DNA from: DATCJU01 sp036562635
Lineage (GTDB): Bacteria > Actinomycetota > Actinomycetes > Mycobacteriales > Pseudonocardiaceae
NCBI GenBank assembly: GCA_036562635.1
Contig: DATCJU010000063.1
Span: 1-28,485, forward strand
DNA length: 28,485 bases
Direction: 5' to 3'
This document shows positions 15,743-25,892 of the stretch, piece after piece. The notes under the pieces are model-generated. The model did no database searches and was not told the origin of the DNA. It saw only the letters and a program-made list of their open reading frames with translations. The position numbers were made by a program, and so were the translations under genes. Every line of letters begins with the position of its first letter. Position 1 is the first letter of the stretch.

Positions 15743-16214
15743 GGTCAGGCGCCCCGAGGCGCAGGACGTGAAGCTGGCCCTCGGTGAGGCGGTGATGCCG
15801 TCGGGGCGTGTCTCGGTGGCGCGGCGGGAGGCTCCGAAGGCCCCCTCGCTGCCGTTCACCACGAGCCAGCTGACCCGGTTGGACGAGGCGCTCACCATGG
15901 CCAGCCGGGAGACCGGCCTGGACTTCAGCATCTACCTGGGCGACCTGGGTGAGGACACCCGGGCCACCGCGGAGCGGCTGCACGCGCAGATGGGCGACGT
16001 CGCGCCGAACGCCGTGCTCGTGGCGGTGTCCCCCGGGCAGCGGGTGGTCGAGCTGGTGACCGGTGAGGAGTCGCACCGGCGGCTGCCCGACCGCAGTTGC
16101 AGCCTCGCCGTGATGAGCATGGTCGCCTCCTTCAAGGAGGGCGACCTGTTCGGTGGCCTGCTGAGCGGGCTGCGCATGCTGGCCGACCAGGCCGGTACGC
16201 CGCCGCGGCGCTGA
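15690..16214 (+). CDS. DUF5130 (TPM-domain-like) protein, Rv2468c-like
   Basis: A 174-residue protein of the actinobacterial DUF5130 family, related to TPM-domain proteins. The conserved core runs from QLTRLDEALTMASRETGLDF through SIYLGDLGEDTR and VLVAVSPGQRVVELVTGEE to VMSMVASFKEGDLFGGLLS. No catalytic residues are established. Two starts are credible: GTG 15690 with GGGGAGGAG at 15674-15682 (7-base spacing) and GTG 15729 with GGGGAGG at 15717-15723 (5-base spacing). The second shortens the protein by 13 residues. The start lies inside the preceding small membrane-protein gene, which implies coupling. It is convergent with pepN across two large terminator hairpins, as I recall for Rv2468c and Rv2467. 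Confidence 0.87.
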   Translation: MTRHRFAPLGEVPVAVGEVRRPEAQDVKLALGEAVMPSGRVSVARREAPKAPSLPFTTSQLTRLDEALTMASRETGLDFSIYLGDLGEDTRATAERLHAQMGDVAPNAVLVAVSPGQRVVELVTGEESHRRLPDRSCSLAVMSMVASFKEGDLFGGLLSGLRMLADQAGTPPRR

Positions 16215-16240
16215 CCGAGATCCTGTTCCGAAGGACGCGA

Positions 16241-16295
16241 ACGAACGGCGGGCTCACCACCCGGGTTCCGGCCCGGTGGTGAGCCCGCCGTTCGT
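16241..16295 (+). terminator. Long hairpin terminator after the DUF5130 gene
   Basis: Arms 16241-16260 and 16276-16295 are perfect 20-bp complements; further GC pairing inside (CCGGG with CCCGG) closes the loop. It starts 27 bases after the stop. Confidence 0.8.
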
Positions 16296-16327
16296 CGTGG
16301 GATTCACCCGGCACCGATGCGGTGCCC

Positions 16328-16367
16328 CCGGTCGGCCCGGCACCACCGGTGGTGCCGGGCCGACCGG
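16328..16367 (-). terminator. 40-bp perfect palindrome after pepN
   Basis: The two 20-base halves (16328-16347, 16348-16367) are perfect complements with no spacer. It lies 6 bases beyond the pepN stop and beside the facing DUF5130 terminator. Confidence 0.78.
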
Positions 16368-16373
16368 ACGAGG

Positions 16374-18950
<2,577 letters not shown>

Positions 18951-19307
18951 CTCCACCTCGGTTCGTGCGTGGGTTCCCGGTCAGATCACCGGGGGCTGTT
19001 CGGCTCACCCCGGATCGGCTCGCATCCAATCACGTCCGGAGTGGACGGCGCCCGCCGGTTTCCCGGCGACACCCGGACTGTGCGGAGGACGGGGGTTCCC
19101 GGGGAACGCTTGGGGATACCCGCGTCGGTCCGGAACCGAACCCCGCGCAGAGGGGACGCCGCGGCGTGGTGGGGCTCACATCCACCCCGATCGGGGGGCG
19201 GAATAGCCGCATACGTGAGGCGGTTTCCCGTACGGGGCCTGCGGGCCCCGCCATCTAGTGGACATGGCTAGAACCCCGGGATCCGGGGCCGTCCGAGGAG
19301 GGCGCAC
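18951..19307. other. 357-bp divergent intergenic region between pepN and the thiol oxidoreductase
   Basis: No gene is seen. It holds the SigH/SigR promoter at 19200-19225, a 7-bp hairpin (CGGGGCC-TGCG-GGCCCCG, 19233-19250) around the expected transcription start, and a near-palindromic GTTCCCGGGGAAC at about 19095. A promoter for pepN is not obvious. Confidence 0.55.
19200..19225 (+). promoter_or_regulatory. SigH/SigR-type promoter (GGAAT-N18-GTT)
   Basis: GGAAT at 19200-19204 and GTT at 19223-19225 are separated by 18 bases, matching the GGAAT-N18/19-GTT consensus of the thiol-stress sigma factors SigR (Streptomyces) and SigH (mycobacteria). It is about 80 bases upstream of a Rv2466c-like gene, and Rv2466c is a well-known SigH target. 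Both sequence and context agree. Confidence 0.82.
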
Positions 19308-19937
19308 ATGACCGCTGCCGAGCAGGCCGCCACCGACAGGGCCAGGGTTGACTTCTGGTTCGACCCGACCTGTCCGTGGGCGTGGATCACCTCGCGGTGG
19401 ATCCTCGAGGTGGAGAAGGTGCGGAACATCGACCTGCACTTCCACGTGATGAGCCTGGCGGTGCTCAACGAGGGGCGTGACCTGCCCGAGAAGTACCGTG
19501 AGCTGATGGACCGGGCGTGGGGGCCGGTCCGGGTGTGTATCGCCGCGGCCAAGCAGCACGGTGAGGACGTGTTGCGCCCCCTCTACACCGCCCTGGGCAC
19601 CCGCATCCACAACGAGGGTGTGAAGGACTTCGACGAGGCCGTCGCCGGTGCGCTGGCCGAGCTGGGGCTGCCCGCGGAGCTGGCCGAGGCCGCCGGGTCC
19701 ACCGAGTACGACGACGAGCTGCGGGCCAGCCACCACGCCGGGATGGACCCGGTGGGCATGGACGTGGGCACGCCGACCATCCACGTCGACGGGGTGGCGT
19801 TCTTCGGGCCGGTGCTGTCCCGGATTCCGCGGGGCGAGGAGGCCGGCCGGGTGTTCGACGGCGCCCGGCTGCTGGCCGGTTACCCGCACTTCTTCGAGCT
19901 GAAGCGGACCCGTACCGAGGACCCCGACTTCAGCTGA
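19308..19937 (+). CDS. DsbA-fold mycothiol-type oxidoreductase (Rv2466c-like)
   Basis: A 209-residue cytoplasmic thioredoxin-fold protein of the DsbA/FrnE-like group that includes M. tuberculosis Rv2466c, a mycothiol-dependent reductase that activates nitro-prodrugs and protects against oxidants. The active site is C22-P-W-A25 in FWFDPTCPWAW. As I recall Rv2466c has CPWC, so the resolving Cys is absent and a monothiol mechanism with mycothiol is likely. The cis-Pro loop GTPTIHVDG is present, and the helical insert lies between. ATG 19308 has GAGGAGGG 6 bases upstream. A SigH/SigR promoter precedes it and a hairpin terminator follows, so it is probably monocistronic and induced by thiol stress. 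Confidence 0.93.
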   Translation: MTAAEQAATDRARVDFWFDPTCPWAWITSRWILEVEKVRNIDLHFHVMSLAVLNEGRDLPEKYRELMDRAWGPVRVCIAAAKQHGEDVLRPLYTALGTRIHNEGVKDFDEAVAGALAELGLPAELAEAAGSTEYDDELRASHHAGMDPVGMDVGTPTIHVDGVAFFGPVLSRIPRGEEAGRVFDGARLLAGYPHFFELKRTRTEDPDFS

Positions 19938-19950
19938 GTTCGCACTCGGA

Positions 19951-19984
19951 CGCGGTGCCGGGGCGTTCCTGCTCCGGCACCGCG
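19951..19984 (+). terminator. Hairpin terminator after the thiol oxidoreductase gene
   Basis: 11-bp perfect inverted repeat (19951-19961 and 19974-19984), 12-base loop that can pair further, 13 bases after the stop. Confidence 0.7.
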
Positions 19985-20013
19985 TGATACCTCCTCCCGG
20001 CCGCTCCGACACG

Positions 20014-20029
20014 TACCGACTGGTCGGTA
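20014..20029. promoter_or_regulatory. Palindrome TACCGAC-TG-GTCGGTA, TetR-type operator candidate
   Basis: Perfect 7-bp arms with a 2-base centre, upstream of the aldehyde dehydrogenase gene by 110 bases. Compact palindromes of this GACnnGTC kind are typical of TetR-family operators. No TetR gene is in the window. Confidence 0.45.
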
Positions 20030-20047
20030 GACCTGGGGGTGGTGTGG

Positions 20048-20121
20048 TGTGACACTGTCGATGCGTCCGACGTGTGCGCCGATGTGACACTTCCGGCGTA
20101 TTCTCGGTGTCAACTGTCACA
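20048..20121. repeat. Three TGTGACA boxes upstream of the aldehyde dehydrogenase
   Basis: TGTGACA occurs at 20048-20054 and 20083-20089 (both extend to TGTGACACT, 35 bases apart). An inverted copy, TGTCACA, lies at 20115-20121, just before the ribosome site. They may be half-sites of one regulator. Confidence 0.45.
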
Positions 20122-20139
20122 CACCCTTCGGGAGGACCC

Positions 20140-21570
20140 ATGGCGGCTCCGGTCACCACCCGTACCGACCACGTCATCGGCGGGGAACGGGTAGCTGGCT
20201 CCGGGGAACGGATCGAGGTCGTCAACCCGACCACCGAGGAGGTGATCGCCTCCGTCCCGGCCGGTACCGCTGCCGACGCCGACGCCGCCGTGGAGGCGGC
20301 GGCAGCCGCGTTCCCGGCGTGGGCGGAAACCCCGGTCCAGGAGCGGGCCAAGATGGTCCGCCGCATCTCCGAGGAACTGGCCGCGCGTGCCGAGGAGCTC
20401 GCCGCGACCATCACCGCCGAGGTCGGCACGCCCATCTCCTTCGCCAGCAAGGTGCAGGTGCCCAACCCGGTCAACATCGCCGCCGGCATCGCCGAGGCCG
20501 TGGAGGCCGGTGCCCTGGAGGCCGAGGAGGTCGGCAACTCCCTGGTCGTGCGGGAGCCGGTCGGTGTGGTCGCCGCGATCACCCCGTGGAACTTCCCGCT
20601 GCAGCAGGCTGTGGCCAAGGTCGCCGCGGCGCTCGCGGCCGGCTGCACCGTGGTGCTCAAGCCCAGTGAGGTCGCCCCGCTGACCGCGGGCGTGCTCGCC
20701 GAGGTCGTGGAGGCGGCGGGCGTCCCGGCCGGGGTGTTCAACGTCGTGCACGGCACCGGCCCGGTGGTCGGTGAGGCGCTGGCGAGCCACCCGAAGGTCG
20801 ACATGGTGTCGTTCACCGGCTCCACCCGGGCGGGCCGGCGGGTGTCCGTACTGGCCGCCGAGACGGTCAAGCGGGTGGCGCTGGAACTGGGCGGCAAGTC
20901 GGCCAACATCATCCTGGACGACGCCGACCTGGTGAAGGCGGTCAAGCTGGGTGTCGCCTACTGCTACATGAACAACGGCCAGGCGTGCAGCGCCTGGACC
21001 CGGATGCTGGTGCCCGCCGACCGGCACGAGGAGGCACTGGAGGTGGCCGCGGCCGCCGCGTCCAAGTACCTGCCCGGCGACCCCACCGACCCTGCCACCC
21101 GGCTCGGCCCGATGGTCTCGGCCGTCCAGCGTGACCGTGTCGTGGGCTACATCCGCAAGGGCGTCGAGGAGGGTGCGCGGCTGGTCTGCGGCGGCCCGGA
21201 GACCCCCGAGGGTGTCGAGCGGGGCTACTTCGTGCGCCCGACCGTGTTCGGTGACGTCCGTCCGGACATGGTCATCGCCCAGGAGGAGATCTTCGGTCCG
21301 GTGCTGACGATCCTGCCGTACCGCGACGAGGACGAGGCGGTCGAGATCGCCAACTCCACGATCTACGGCCTGGCCGGTGGCGTGTTCTCCGCCGACCCCG
21401 AGCGCGCGATGGCGGTGGCCCGCCGGATGCGGGCCGGCACGGTCGACATCAACGCGGGTGCGTTCAACACCCGTGCCCCGTTCGGTGGCTACAAGCAGTC
21501 CGGCAACGGTCGGGAGTTCGGCACGCACGGCCTGCTGGAGTTCACCGAGCTGAAGGCGATCCAGCGCTGA
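20140..21570 (+). CDS. NAD(P)-dependent aldehyde dehydrogenase
   Basis: A 476-residue ALDH-superfamily enzyme oxidising an aldehyde to its acid. Catalytic residues are all present: N151 in TPWNFPL, K174 in VVLKPSE (cofactor binding), general base E249 in ELGGKS and nucleophile C283 in GQACSAWTR. The C-terminal oligomerisation region has QEEIFGPVLTILPY and APFGGYKQSGNGREFG. Substrate is not predictable from the motifs. The start is ATG 20140 with GGGAGG at 20130-20135; the 66 bases of open frame before it overlap the promoter boxes. The upstream palindrome and TGTGACA boxes suggest regulated expression. It stands alone, convergent with the metallo-beta-lactamase gene. Confidence 0.95.
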   Translation: MAAPVTTRTDHVIGGERVAGSGERIEVVNPTTEEVIASVPAGTAADADAAVEAAAAAFPAWAETPVQERAKMVRRISEELAARAEELAATITAEVGTPISFASKVQVPNPVNIAAGIAEAVEAGALEAEEVGNSLVVREPVGVVAAITPWNFPLQQAVAKVAAALAAGCTVVLKPSEVAPLTAGVLAEVVEAAGVPAGVFNVVHGTGPVVGEALASHPKVDMVSFTGSTRAGRRVSVLAAETVKRVALELGGKSANIILDDADLVKAVKLGVAYCYMNNGQACSAWTRMLVPADRHEEALEVAAAAASKYLPGDPTDPATRLGPMVSAVQRDRVVGYIRKGVEEGARLVCGGPETPEGVERGYFVRPTVFGDVRPDMVIAQEEIFGPVLTILPYRDEDEAVEIANSTIYGLAGGVFSADPERAMAVARRMRAGTVDINAGAFNTRAPFGGYKQSGNGREFGTHGLLEFTELKAIQR

Positions 21571-21579
21571 TCCTCGGAG

Positions 21580-21629
21580 CCGGTGGCGGGCTCTCCGCGG
21601 CCACGGGCCGACGGGAGGCCCGCCACCGG
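21580..21629. terminator. Bidirectional hairpin between ALDH and metallo-hydrolase genes
   Basis: 11-bp perfect inverted repeat (21580-21590 and 21619-21629) filling the gap between two convergent stops; the 28-base loop is itself GC-rich. Confidence 0.65.
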
Positions 21630-21631
21630 GC

Positions 21632-22447
21632 TCACCCGGCCACCCGGCCGGCGAACACCGGGCCGCTGATCTCCTCGGGATAGGGGGAGCGGCGCAGCGC
21701 CTCCGCCACCGCCAGCTCACCGGCCCGCACCGCCCGCAGCAGCTCGGCCAGCCGGGCCAGCTCGTCCCGCTGGGTCCGGGCGAACGCCCGGTCCACCGGA
21801 TCCCCGTGGCCCGGTACCACCACCCGCGGCTCCAACCGCAGCAGCACGTCCAGGGTGTCCGGCCACTCCAGCGGGTACGCGTCCGGGCCGATCGCCGGCG
21901 GCGCCCCCTGCTCCACCAGGTCACCGGCGAACACCACCTCGGCGTCGGGGACGTGCACCACCGTGTCGCCGTCGGTGTGCCCCCGACCCGGGTGCAGCAG
22001 CACCACCCGCCGGTCACCCAGGTCCAGCTCGACCCGGTCGGTGAACGACCGGTCGGGCGGTACCAGCGTGGCCTCGGCCAGCCGCTGCGCCAGCTCGGTC
22101 CTGCCCTGCTCCCGGTAGTGGCGCACCAACTCCGCCCGCTGCTTCTCACCGCTCTCGGTGATCTCCTCGCGGCACCGCTCGTACGCCCAGACCGGGCACG
22201 GGGTGAACCGCGCGGTGCCCAGGAAGTGGTCCCAGTGTGCGTGCGTGATCACCGCGGTCCACGGCAGCGGGGTCACCTCCCGGACCGCGGCGGCCAGCTC
22301 CGCGCCCTGGACCTCGTCACTCCCGGTGTCCACCACCAGGCACCGTTCCCCGCCGACGACCAGCCCCAGCGACAGGTCCAGCGTGGCGTAGCGGCGCACC
22401 AGCACCCCGTCGGCGACCTCGACCCAGCGTCCCCCGTTCCTGGTCAT
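21632..22447 (-). CDS. Metallo-beta-lactamase-fold hydrolase
   Basis: A 271-residue binuclear-metal hydrolase. The metal motif is THAHWDH (H69, H71, D73, H74). Further ligands are expected in HPGRGHTDGD and FAGDLVEQG, and the terminal His in VVPGHGDPV. The order matches the glyoxalase-II/lactamase fold. The actual substrate is unknown; the class includes beta-lactamases, lactonases and thioesterases, and no neighbour decides it. It is probably cytoplasmic, since no signal peptide is seen. ATG 22447 is chosen because a long purine tract (GAGGAGGGGGG) lies 6-7 bases upstream; the open frame beyond it has no comparable site. It lies downstream of aceE on the same strand but is separated by a 40-bp palindrome. 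Confidence 0.9.
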   Translation of the reverse strand: MTRNGGRWVEVADGVLVRRYATLDLSLGLVVGGERCLVVDTGSDEVQGAELAAAVREVTPLPWTAVITHAHWDHFLGTARFTPCPVWAYERCREEITESGEKQRAELVRHYREQGRTELAQRLAEATLVPPDRSFTDRVELDLGDRRVVLLHPGRGHTDGDTVVHVPDAEVVFAGDLVEQGAPPAIGPDAYPLEWPDTLDVLLRLEPRVVVPGHGDPVDRAFARTQRDELARLAELLRAVRAGELAVAEALRRSPYPEEISGPVFAGRVAG

Positions 22448-22559
22448 GTGTTCCCCCCTCCTCGAGTTCTCTCGAGTCCTCCGGCGACCCCGGTCGATCA
22501 TCGCAGGTCGTCCGGTGGTCCCGGGCCGCCGGACGGTCGGGGGAGGAGCCGCCCGCGAA

Positions 22560-22599
22560 CGACACGGCCCGCGCACCACGTGGTGCGCGGGCCGTGTCG
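22560..22599 (-). terminator. 40-bp perfect palindrome after aceE
   Basis: Halves 22560-22579 and 22580-22599 are perfect complements, with no spacer. It lies 26 bases beyond the aceE stop and probably ends that transcript. Confidence 0.78.
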
Positions 22600-22625
22600 C
22601 CGTCGTGGATCAGGGGATCAGGACG

Positions 22626-25403
22626 TCAGGCCACACCCGGGTCGGACGTCTGCGGGCCGGCGGCCTGCACGTCGTCGATCCGGTACCGACGCGCGGCCTC
22701 CGCCACCGTGGACCGCTCCACCTCGCCCTGGCGGGCCAGGGCGGACAGCGCGGCCACCGTGATCGACTCGGCGTCCACCAGGAAGTGGCGCCGGGCGGCC
22801 GGGCGGGTGTCGGAGAAACCGAACCCGTCGGTGCCCAGGGTGATCATGTCCTTCGGCACGTACGGCCGGATCAGGTCCGGCACCGCACGCATCCAGTCGG
22901 ACACCGCGACCACCGGGCCGGGCTGGTCGCCCAGCACCTGGGTCACGTAGGGCACGCGCGGCTCGGCCTCGGGGTGCAGCAGGTTGTACCGCTCGCACTC
23001 GACCGCCTCGCGGCGCAGCTCACCCCACGAGGTGGCCGACCACACGTCGGCCTGCACACCCCACTCCTCGGCCAGCATCTGCTGGGCCTTGAGTGCCCAC
23101 GGCATGGCCACACCGGAGGCGAGGAGCTGGACCCGCGGCCCCGAGGAGCCCTCGGCCGGCTTGTACCGGTACAGACCGCGCAGCAGGCCCTCGACGTCGA
23201 GGTTCTCCGGCTCGGCGGGCTGCAGGTAGGGCTCGTTGTAGACCGTGATGTAGTAGAAGACGTCCTCCGGGTTCTCGCCGTACATCCGGCGCAGACCGTC
23301 CTTGACGATGTGGCCGATCTCGTACGCCCAGGCCGGGTCGTAGGCCACCACCGCCGGGTTGGTGTGCGCCAGCAGCAGCGAGTGACCGTCGTTGTGCTGC
23401 AGGCCCTCACCGGTCAGCGTGGTGCGACCGGCGGTGGCACCGAGCACGAACCCGCGGGCCATCTGGTCGGCCGCCGCCCACAGCCCGTCACCGGTCCGCT
23501 GGAACCCGAACATCGAGTAGAAGATGTAGACCGGGATCATCGGCTCGCCGTGCGTGGCGTACGACGTGCCGGCGGCGGTGAAGGAGGCGGTGGAACCGGC
23601 CTCGTTGATGCCCTCGTGCAGGATCTGCCCCTGCTGGCTCTCCTTGTAGGCGAGCATCAGCTTGGCGTCCACCGAGGTGTACAGCTGCCCCTGCGGGTTG
23701 TAGATCTTCTGCGTCGGGAACATGGAGTCCATGCCGAACGTCCGGGCCTCGTCCGGAATGATCGGCACGAACCGCGGTCCGATCTCGGGGTCCTTGGCCA
23801 GGTCCTTGAGCAGGCGGACGAACGCCATGGTCGTCGCCACCTCCTGCTTGCCCGAACCCTTGCGGACCACGTCGTAGACCTTGTCGCCGGGCAGCACCAG
23901 CGGCCTGGACTTGGACCGACGCTCCGGGACGAACCCGCCGAGCTGACGGCGCCGCTCCAGCATGTACTGGATCTCCGGGGCGTCCATGCCCGGGTGGTAG
24001 TACGGCGGCAGGTACGGGTCGCGCTCCAGCTCCTCGTCGCTGATCGGGATGCGCAGCGTGTCCCGGAAGGCCTTGAGGTCCTCCAACGCCAGCTTCTTCA
24101 TCTGGTGCGTGGCGTTGCGGGCCTCGAAGTGCGGGCCCAGACCGTACCCCTTGATGGTCTTGGCCAGGATGACGGTGGGCTGACCGACGTGCTCGGTGGC
24201 CGCCTTGTAGGCCGCGTAGATCTTGCGGTAGTCGTGGCCGCCCCGCTTGAGGTTCCAGATCTCCTCGTCGGTCATGTGGGCCACGAGCTCCTTGGTCCGC
24301 GGGTCGCGGCCGAAGAAGTGCTCGCGCACGTAGGCGCCGTCGTTGGCCTTGTAGGTCTGGTAGTCGCCGTCCGGCGTGGTGTTCATCAGGTTGATCAGGG
24401 CGCCGTCACGGTCGGCGGCGAGCAGGGCGTCCCACTCCCGGCCCCAGATCACCTTGATGACGTTCCAGCCCGCGCCGCGGAAGAACGCCTCCAGCTCCTG
24501 GATGATCTTCCCGTTGCCGCGGACCGGACCGTCCAGACGCTGCAGGTTGCAGTTGACGACGAAGGTCAGGTTGTCCAGGCCCTCGTTGGCCGCCACGTGG
24601 ATCAGACCCCGGGACTCCGGCTCGTCCATCTCGCCGTCGCCCAGGAACGCCCACACCCGCTGCTGCGAGGTGTCCTTGATACCGCGGGTGTGCAGGTAGC
24701 GGTTGAACCGGGCCTGGTAGATGGCGTTCATCGGGCCCAGGCCCATGGAGACCGTGGGGAACTCCCAGAAGTCCGGCATCAGCCGCGGGTGCGGATAGGA
24801 CGGCAGACCGGCACCCGGGCCGCCGTGCGAGAGCTCCTGCCGGAAGCCGTCGAGCTGGTCGGCGGTGAGGCGGCCCTCCAGGAAGGCGCGCGCGTACACG
24901 CCCGGGGAGGCGTGGCCCTGGATGAAGACCTGGTCGCCACCACCCGGGTGGTTCTTGCCGCGGAAGAAGTGGTTGAAGCCCACCTCGTAGAGCGAGGCCG
25001 AGGAGGCGTAGGTGGAGATGTGCCCGCCGACACCGATGCCGGGGCGCTGCGCCCGGTGCACCATGATCGCGGCGTTCCACCGGATCCAGGCCCGGTACCG
25101 GCGTTCCACCTCCTCGTCACCGGGGAACCAGGGCTCCTGCTCGGTGGGAATGGTGTTGACGTAGTCGGTGTAGGTGAGCGACGGCACGCCGACTCGGCTC
25201 TCCCTGGCACGCTCCAGCAACCGGAGCATCAGGTAACGGGCGCGCTGCTGGCCGCCGGACCGCAACACCGAGTCGAAGGACTCCAGCCACTCCGCCGTCT
25301 CTTCCGGGTCGATGTCGGGAAGATGAGCGGCAAGGCCGTCGCGGATGACATGCACCCGTTCCGGGGTGCCCGTGCCACCGGCGCCGTTGTTGTGCGGAGC
25401 CAA
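22626..25403 (-). CDS. aceE: Pyruvate dehydrogenase E1 component, homodimeric type
   Basis: A 925-residue thiamine-diphosphate enzyme that decarboxylates pyruvate and acetylates the lipoyl groups of the E2 subunit. The N-terminal signature SLTYTDYVNTIPTEQEPWFP is followed by GVGGHISTYASSASLYE. The TPP site GDGEMDEPES to VNCNLQ is near residues 257-287. The second half has the pyrimidine-binding region and the transketolase-like C-domain. Slightly longer than E. coli AceE (887). TTG 25403 is chosen because GAGGAG lies 5-6 bases upstream and MAPHNNG resembles other actinobacterial N-termini as I recall them; ATG 25472 or 25463 would add about 20 residues. No E2 or E3 gene is adjacent, as is usual in actinobacteria, where E1 stands alone. 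Confidence 0.96.
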   Translation of the reverse strand: MAPHNNGAGGTGTPERVHVIRDGLAAHLPDIDPEETAEWLESFDSVLRSGGQQRARYLMLRLLERARESRVGVPSLTYTDYVNTIPTEQEPWFPGDEEVERRYRAWIRWNAAIMVHRAQRPGIGVGGHISTYASSASLYEVGFNHFFRGKNHPGGGDQVFIQGHASPGVYARAFLEGRLTADQLDGFRQELSHGGPGAGLPSYPHPRLMPDFWEFPTVSMGLGPMNAIYQARFNRYLHTRGIKDTSQQRVWAFLGDGEMDEPESRGLIHVAANEGLDNLTFVVNCNLQRLDGPVRGNGKIIQELEAFFRGAGWNVIKVIWGREWDALLAADRDGALINLMNTTPDGDYQTYKANDGAYVREHFFGRDPRTKELVAHMTDEEIWNLKRGGHDYRKIYAAYKAATEHVGQPTVILAKTIKGYGLGPHFEARNATHQMKKLALEDLKAFRDTLRIPISDEELERDPYLPPYYHPGMDAPEIQYMLERRRQLGGFVPERRSKSRPLVLPGDKVYDVVRKGSGKQEVATTMAFVRLLKDLAKDPEIGPRFVPIIPDEARTFGMDSMFPTQKIYNPQGQLYTSVDAKLMLAYKESQQGQILHEGINEAGSTASFTAAGTSYATHGEPMIPVYIFYSMFGFQRTGDGLWAAADQMARGFVLGATAGRTTLTGEGLQHNDGHSLLLAHTNPAVVAYDPAWAYEIGHIVKDGLRRMYGENPEDVFYYITVYNEPYLQPAEPENLDVEGLLRGLYRYKPAEGSSGPRVQLLASGVAMPWALKAQQMLAEEWGVQADVWSATSWGELRREAVECERYNLLHPEAEPRVPYVTQVLGDQPGPVVAVSDWMRAVPDLIRPYVPKDMITLGTDGFGFSDTRPAARRHFLVDAESITVAALSALARQGEVERSTVAEAARRYRIDDVQAAGPQTSDPGVA

Positions 25404-25892
25404 GGGTTCTCCTCGCCTGCTTCTGCTGTGGTCGTCTTCTTGCCTCTGGGCTTCGGTGCCCATCTGTCCCATCTTCCCCCCATCGTCGTCCCGATTGCGA
25501 AACCCGTCGAGGCTACTGAGGGGTAACTGTCAAGTGATCTGTGACGCTTCACTCCGAAGAGTGGGACGATGACGGAGAAGAAACACGATTTTCCCTGATC
25601 GCCACGGGTTTGTTGCACACCGTGTCCTATTGTGAACGCAAAGTGACAATCGGGGTGGTGTGCCGGGTGGCGCATGTGTGACCGAGGATGAAGAAACGTG
25701 GCGCGGTGCCGGCACACGTCGGGCCCCGGATGCTCCGCTTGGCGGCATGCACCGGCGTGATCCGTTTTCTTTCGGTGTGGGCGGTTGCGCAGGGGGGCGT
25801 CGTCGGTGTTCGCTAGCCGCGACCGATTTTGACCCAGGAGTGCGGCGGCTGACGGGGCCGCCGCACTGGTGCACTTGGAGGAGAGGGAGACC
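25404..25892. other. 489-bp divergent intergenic region between aceE and DUF3052
   Basis: No gene is evident. The part at 25530-25660 is AT-richer than the flanks and probably holds both promoters. Seen: a TTGACA hexamer on the minus strand (25533-25528) without a good -10 at 16-18 bases, AGTGA-N11-TCACT (25533-25553), ATTGT-N12-ACAAT (25629-25650), and a stem-loop at 25840-25866 just before DUF3052. Confidence 0.5.
25840..25866 (+). promoter_or_regulatory. Stem-loop in the 5' region of the DUF3052 gene
   Basis: Perfect 10-bp GC stem (25840-25849 and 25857-25866) with loop TGACGGG. It ends 26 bases before the GTG and some 10 bases before the ribosome site. It could be a 5'-UTR structure or the end of an upstream transcript. 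Confidence 0.45.

Noticed and set aside
19103..19126. Second ECF-type promoter GGAAC-N15-CGTC
   Set aside because: The spacing is short and it lies about 180 bases upstream of the start; the GGAAT-N18-GTT element explains the gene better.
20110..22149. Minus-strand open frame extending the metallo-hydrolase region through the ALDH gene
   Set aside because: It is in a different frame from the hydrolase and antisense to an intact ALDH.
22446..25526. Plus-strand open frame of about 1,000 codons opposite aceE
   Set aside because: Antisense shadow of AceE; no recognisable domain.
25505..25533. SigA promoter for aceE from TTGACA on the minus strand
   Set aside because: No -10-like hexamer at 16-18 bases; TAGCCT is only 12 bases away.
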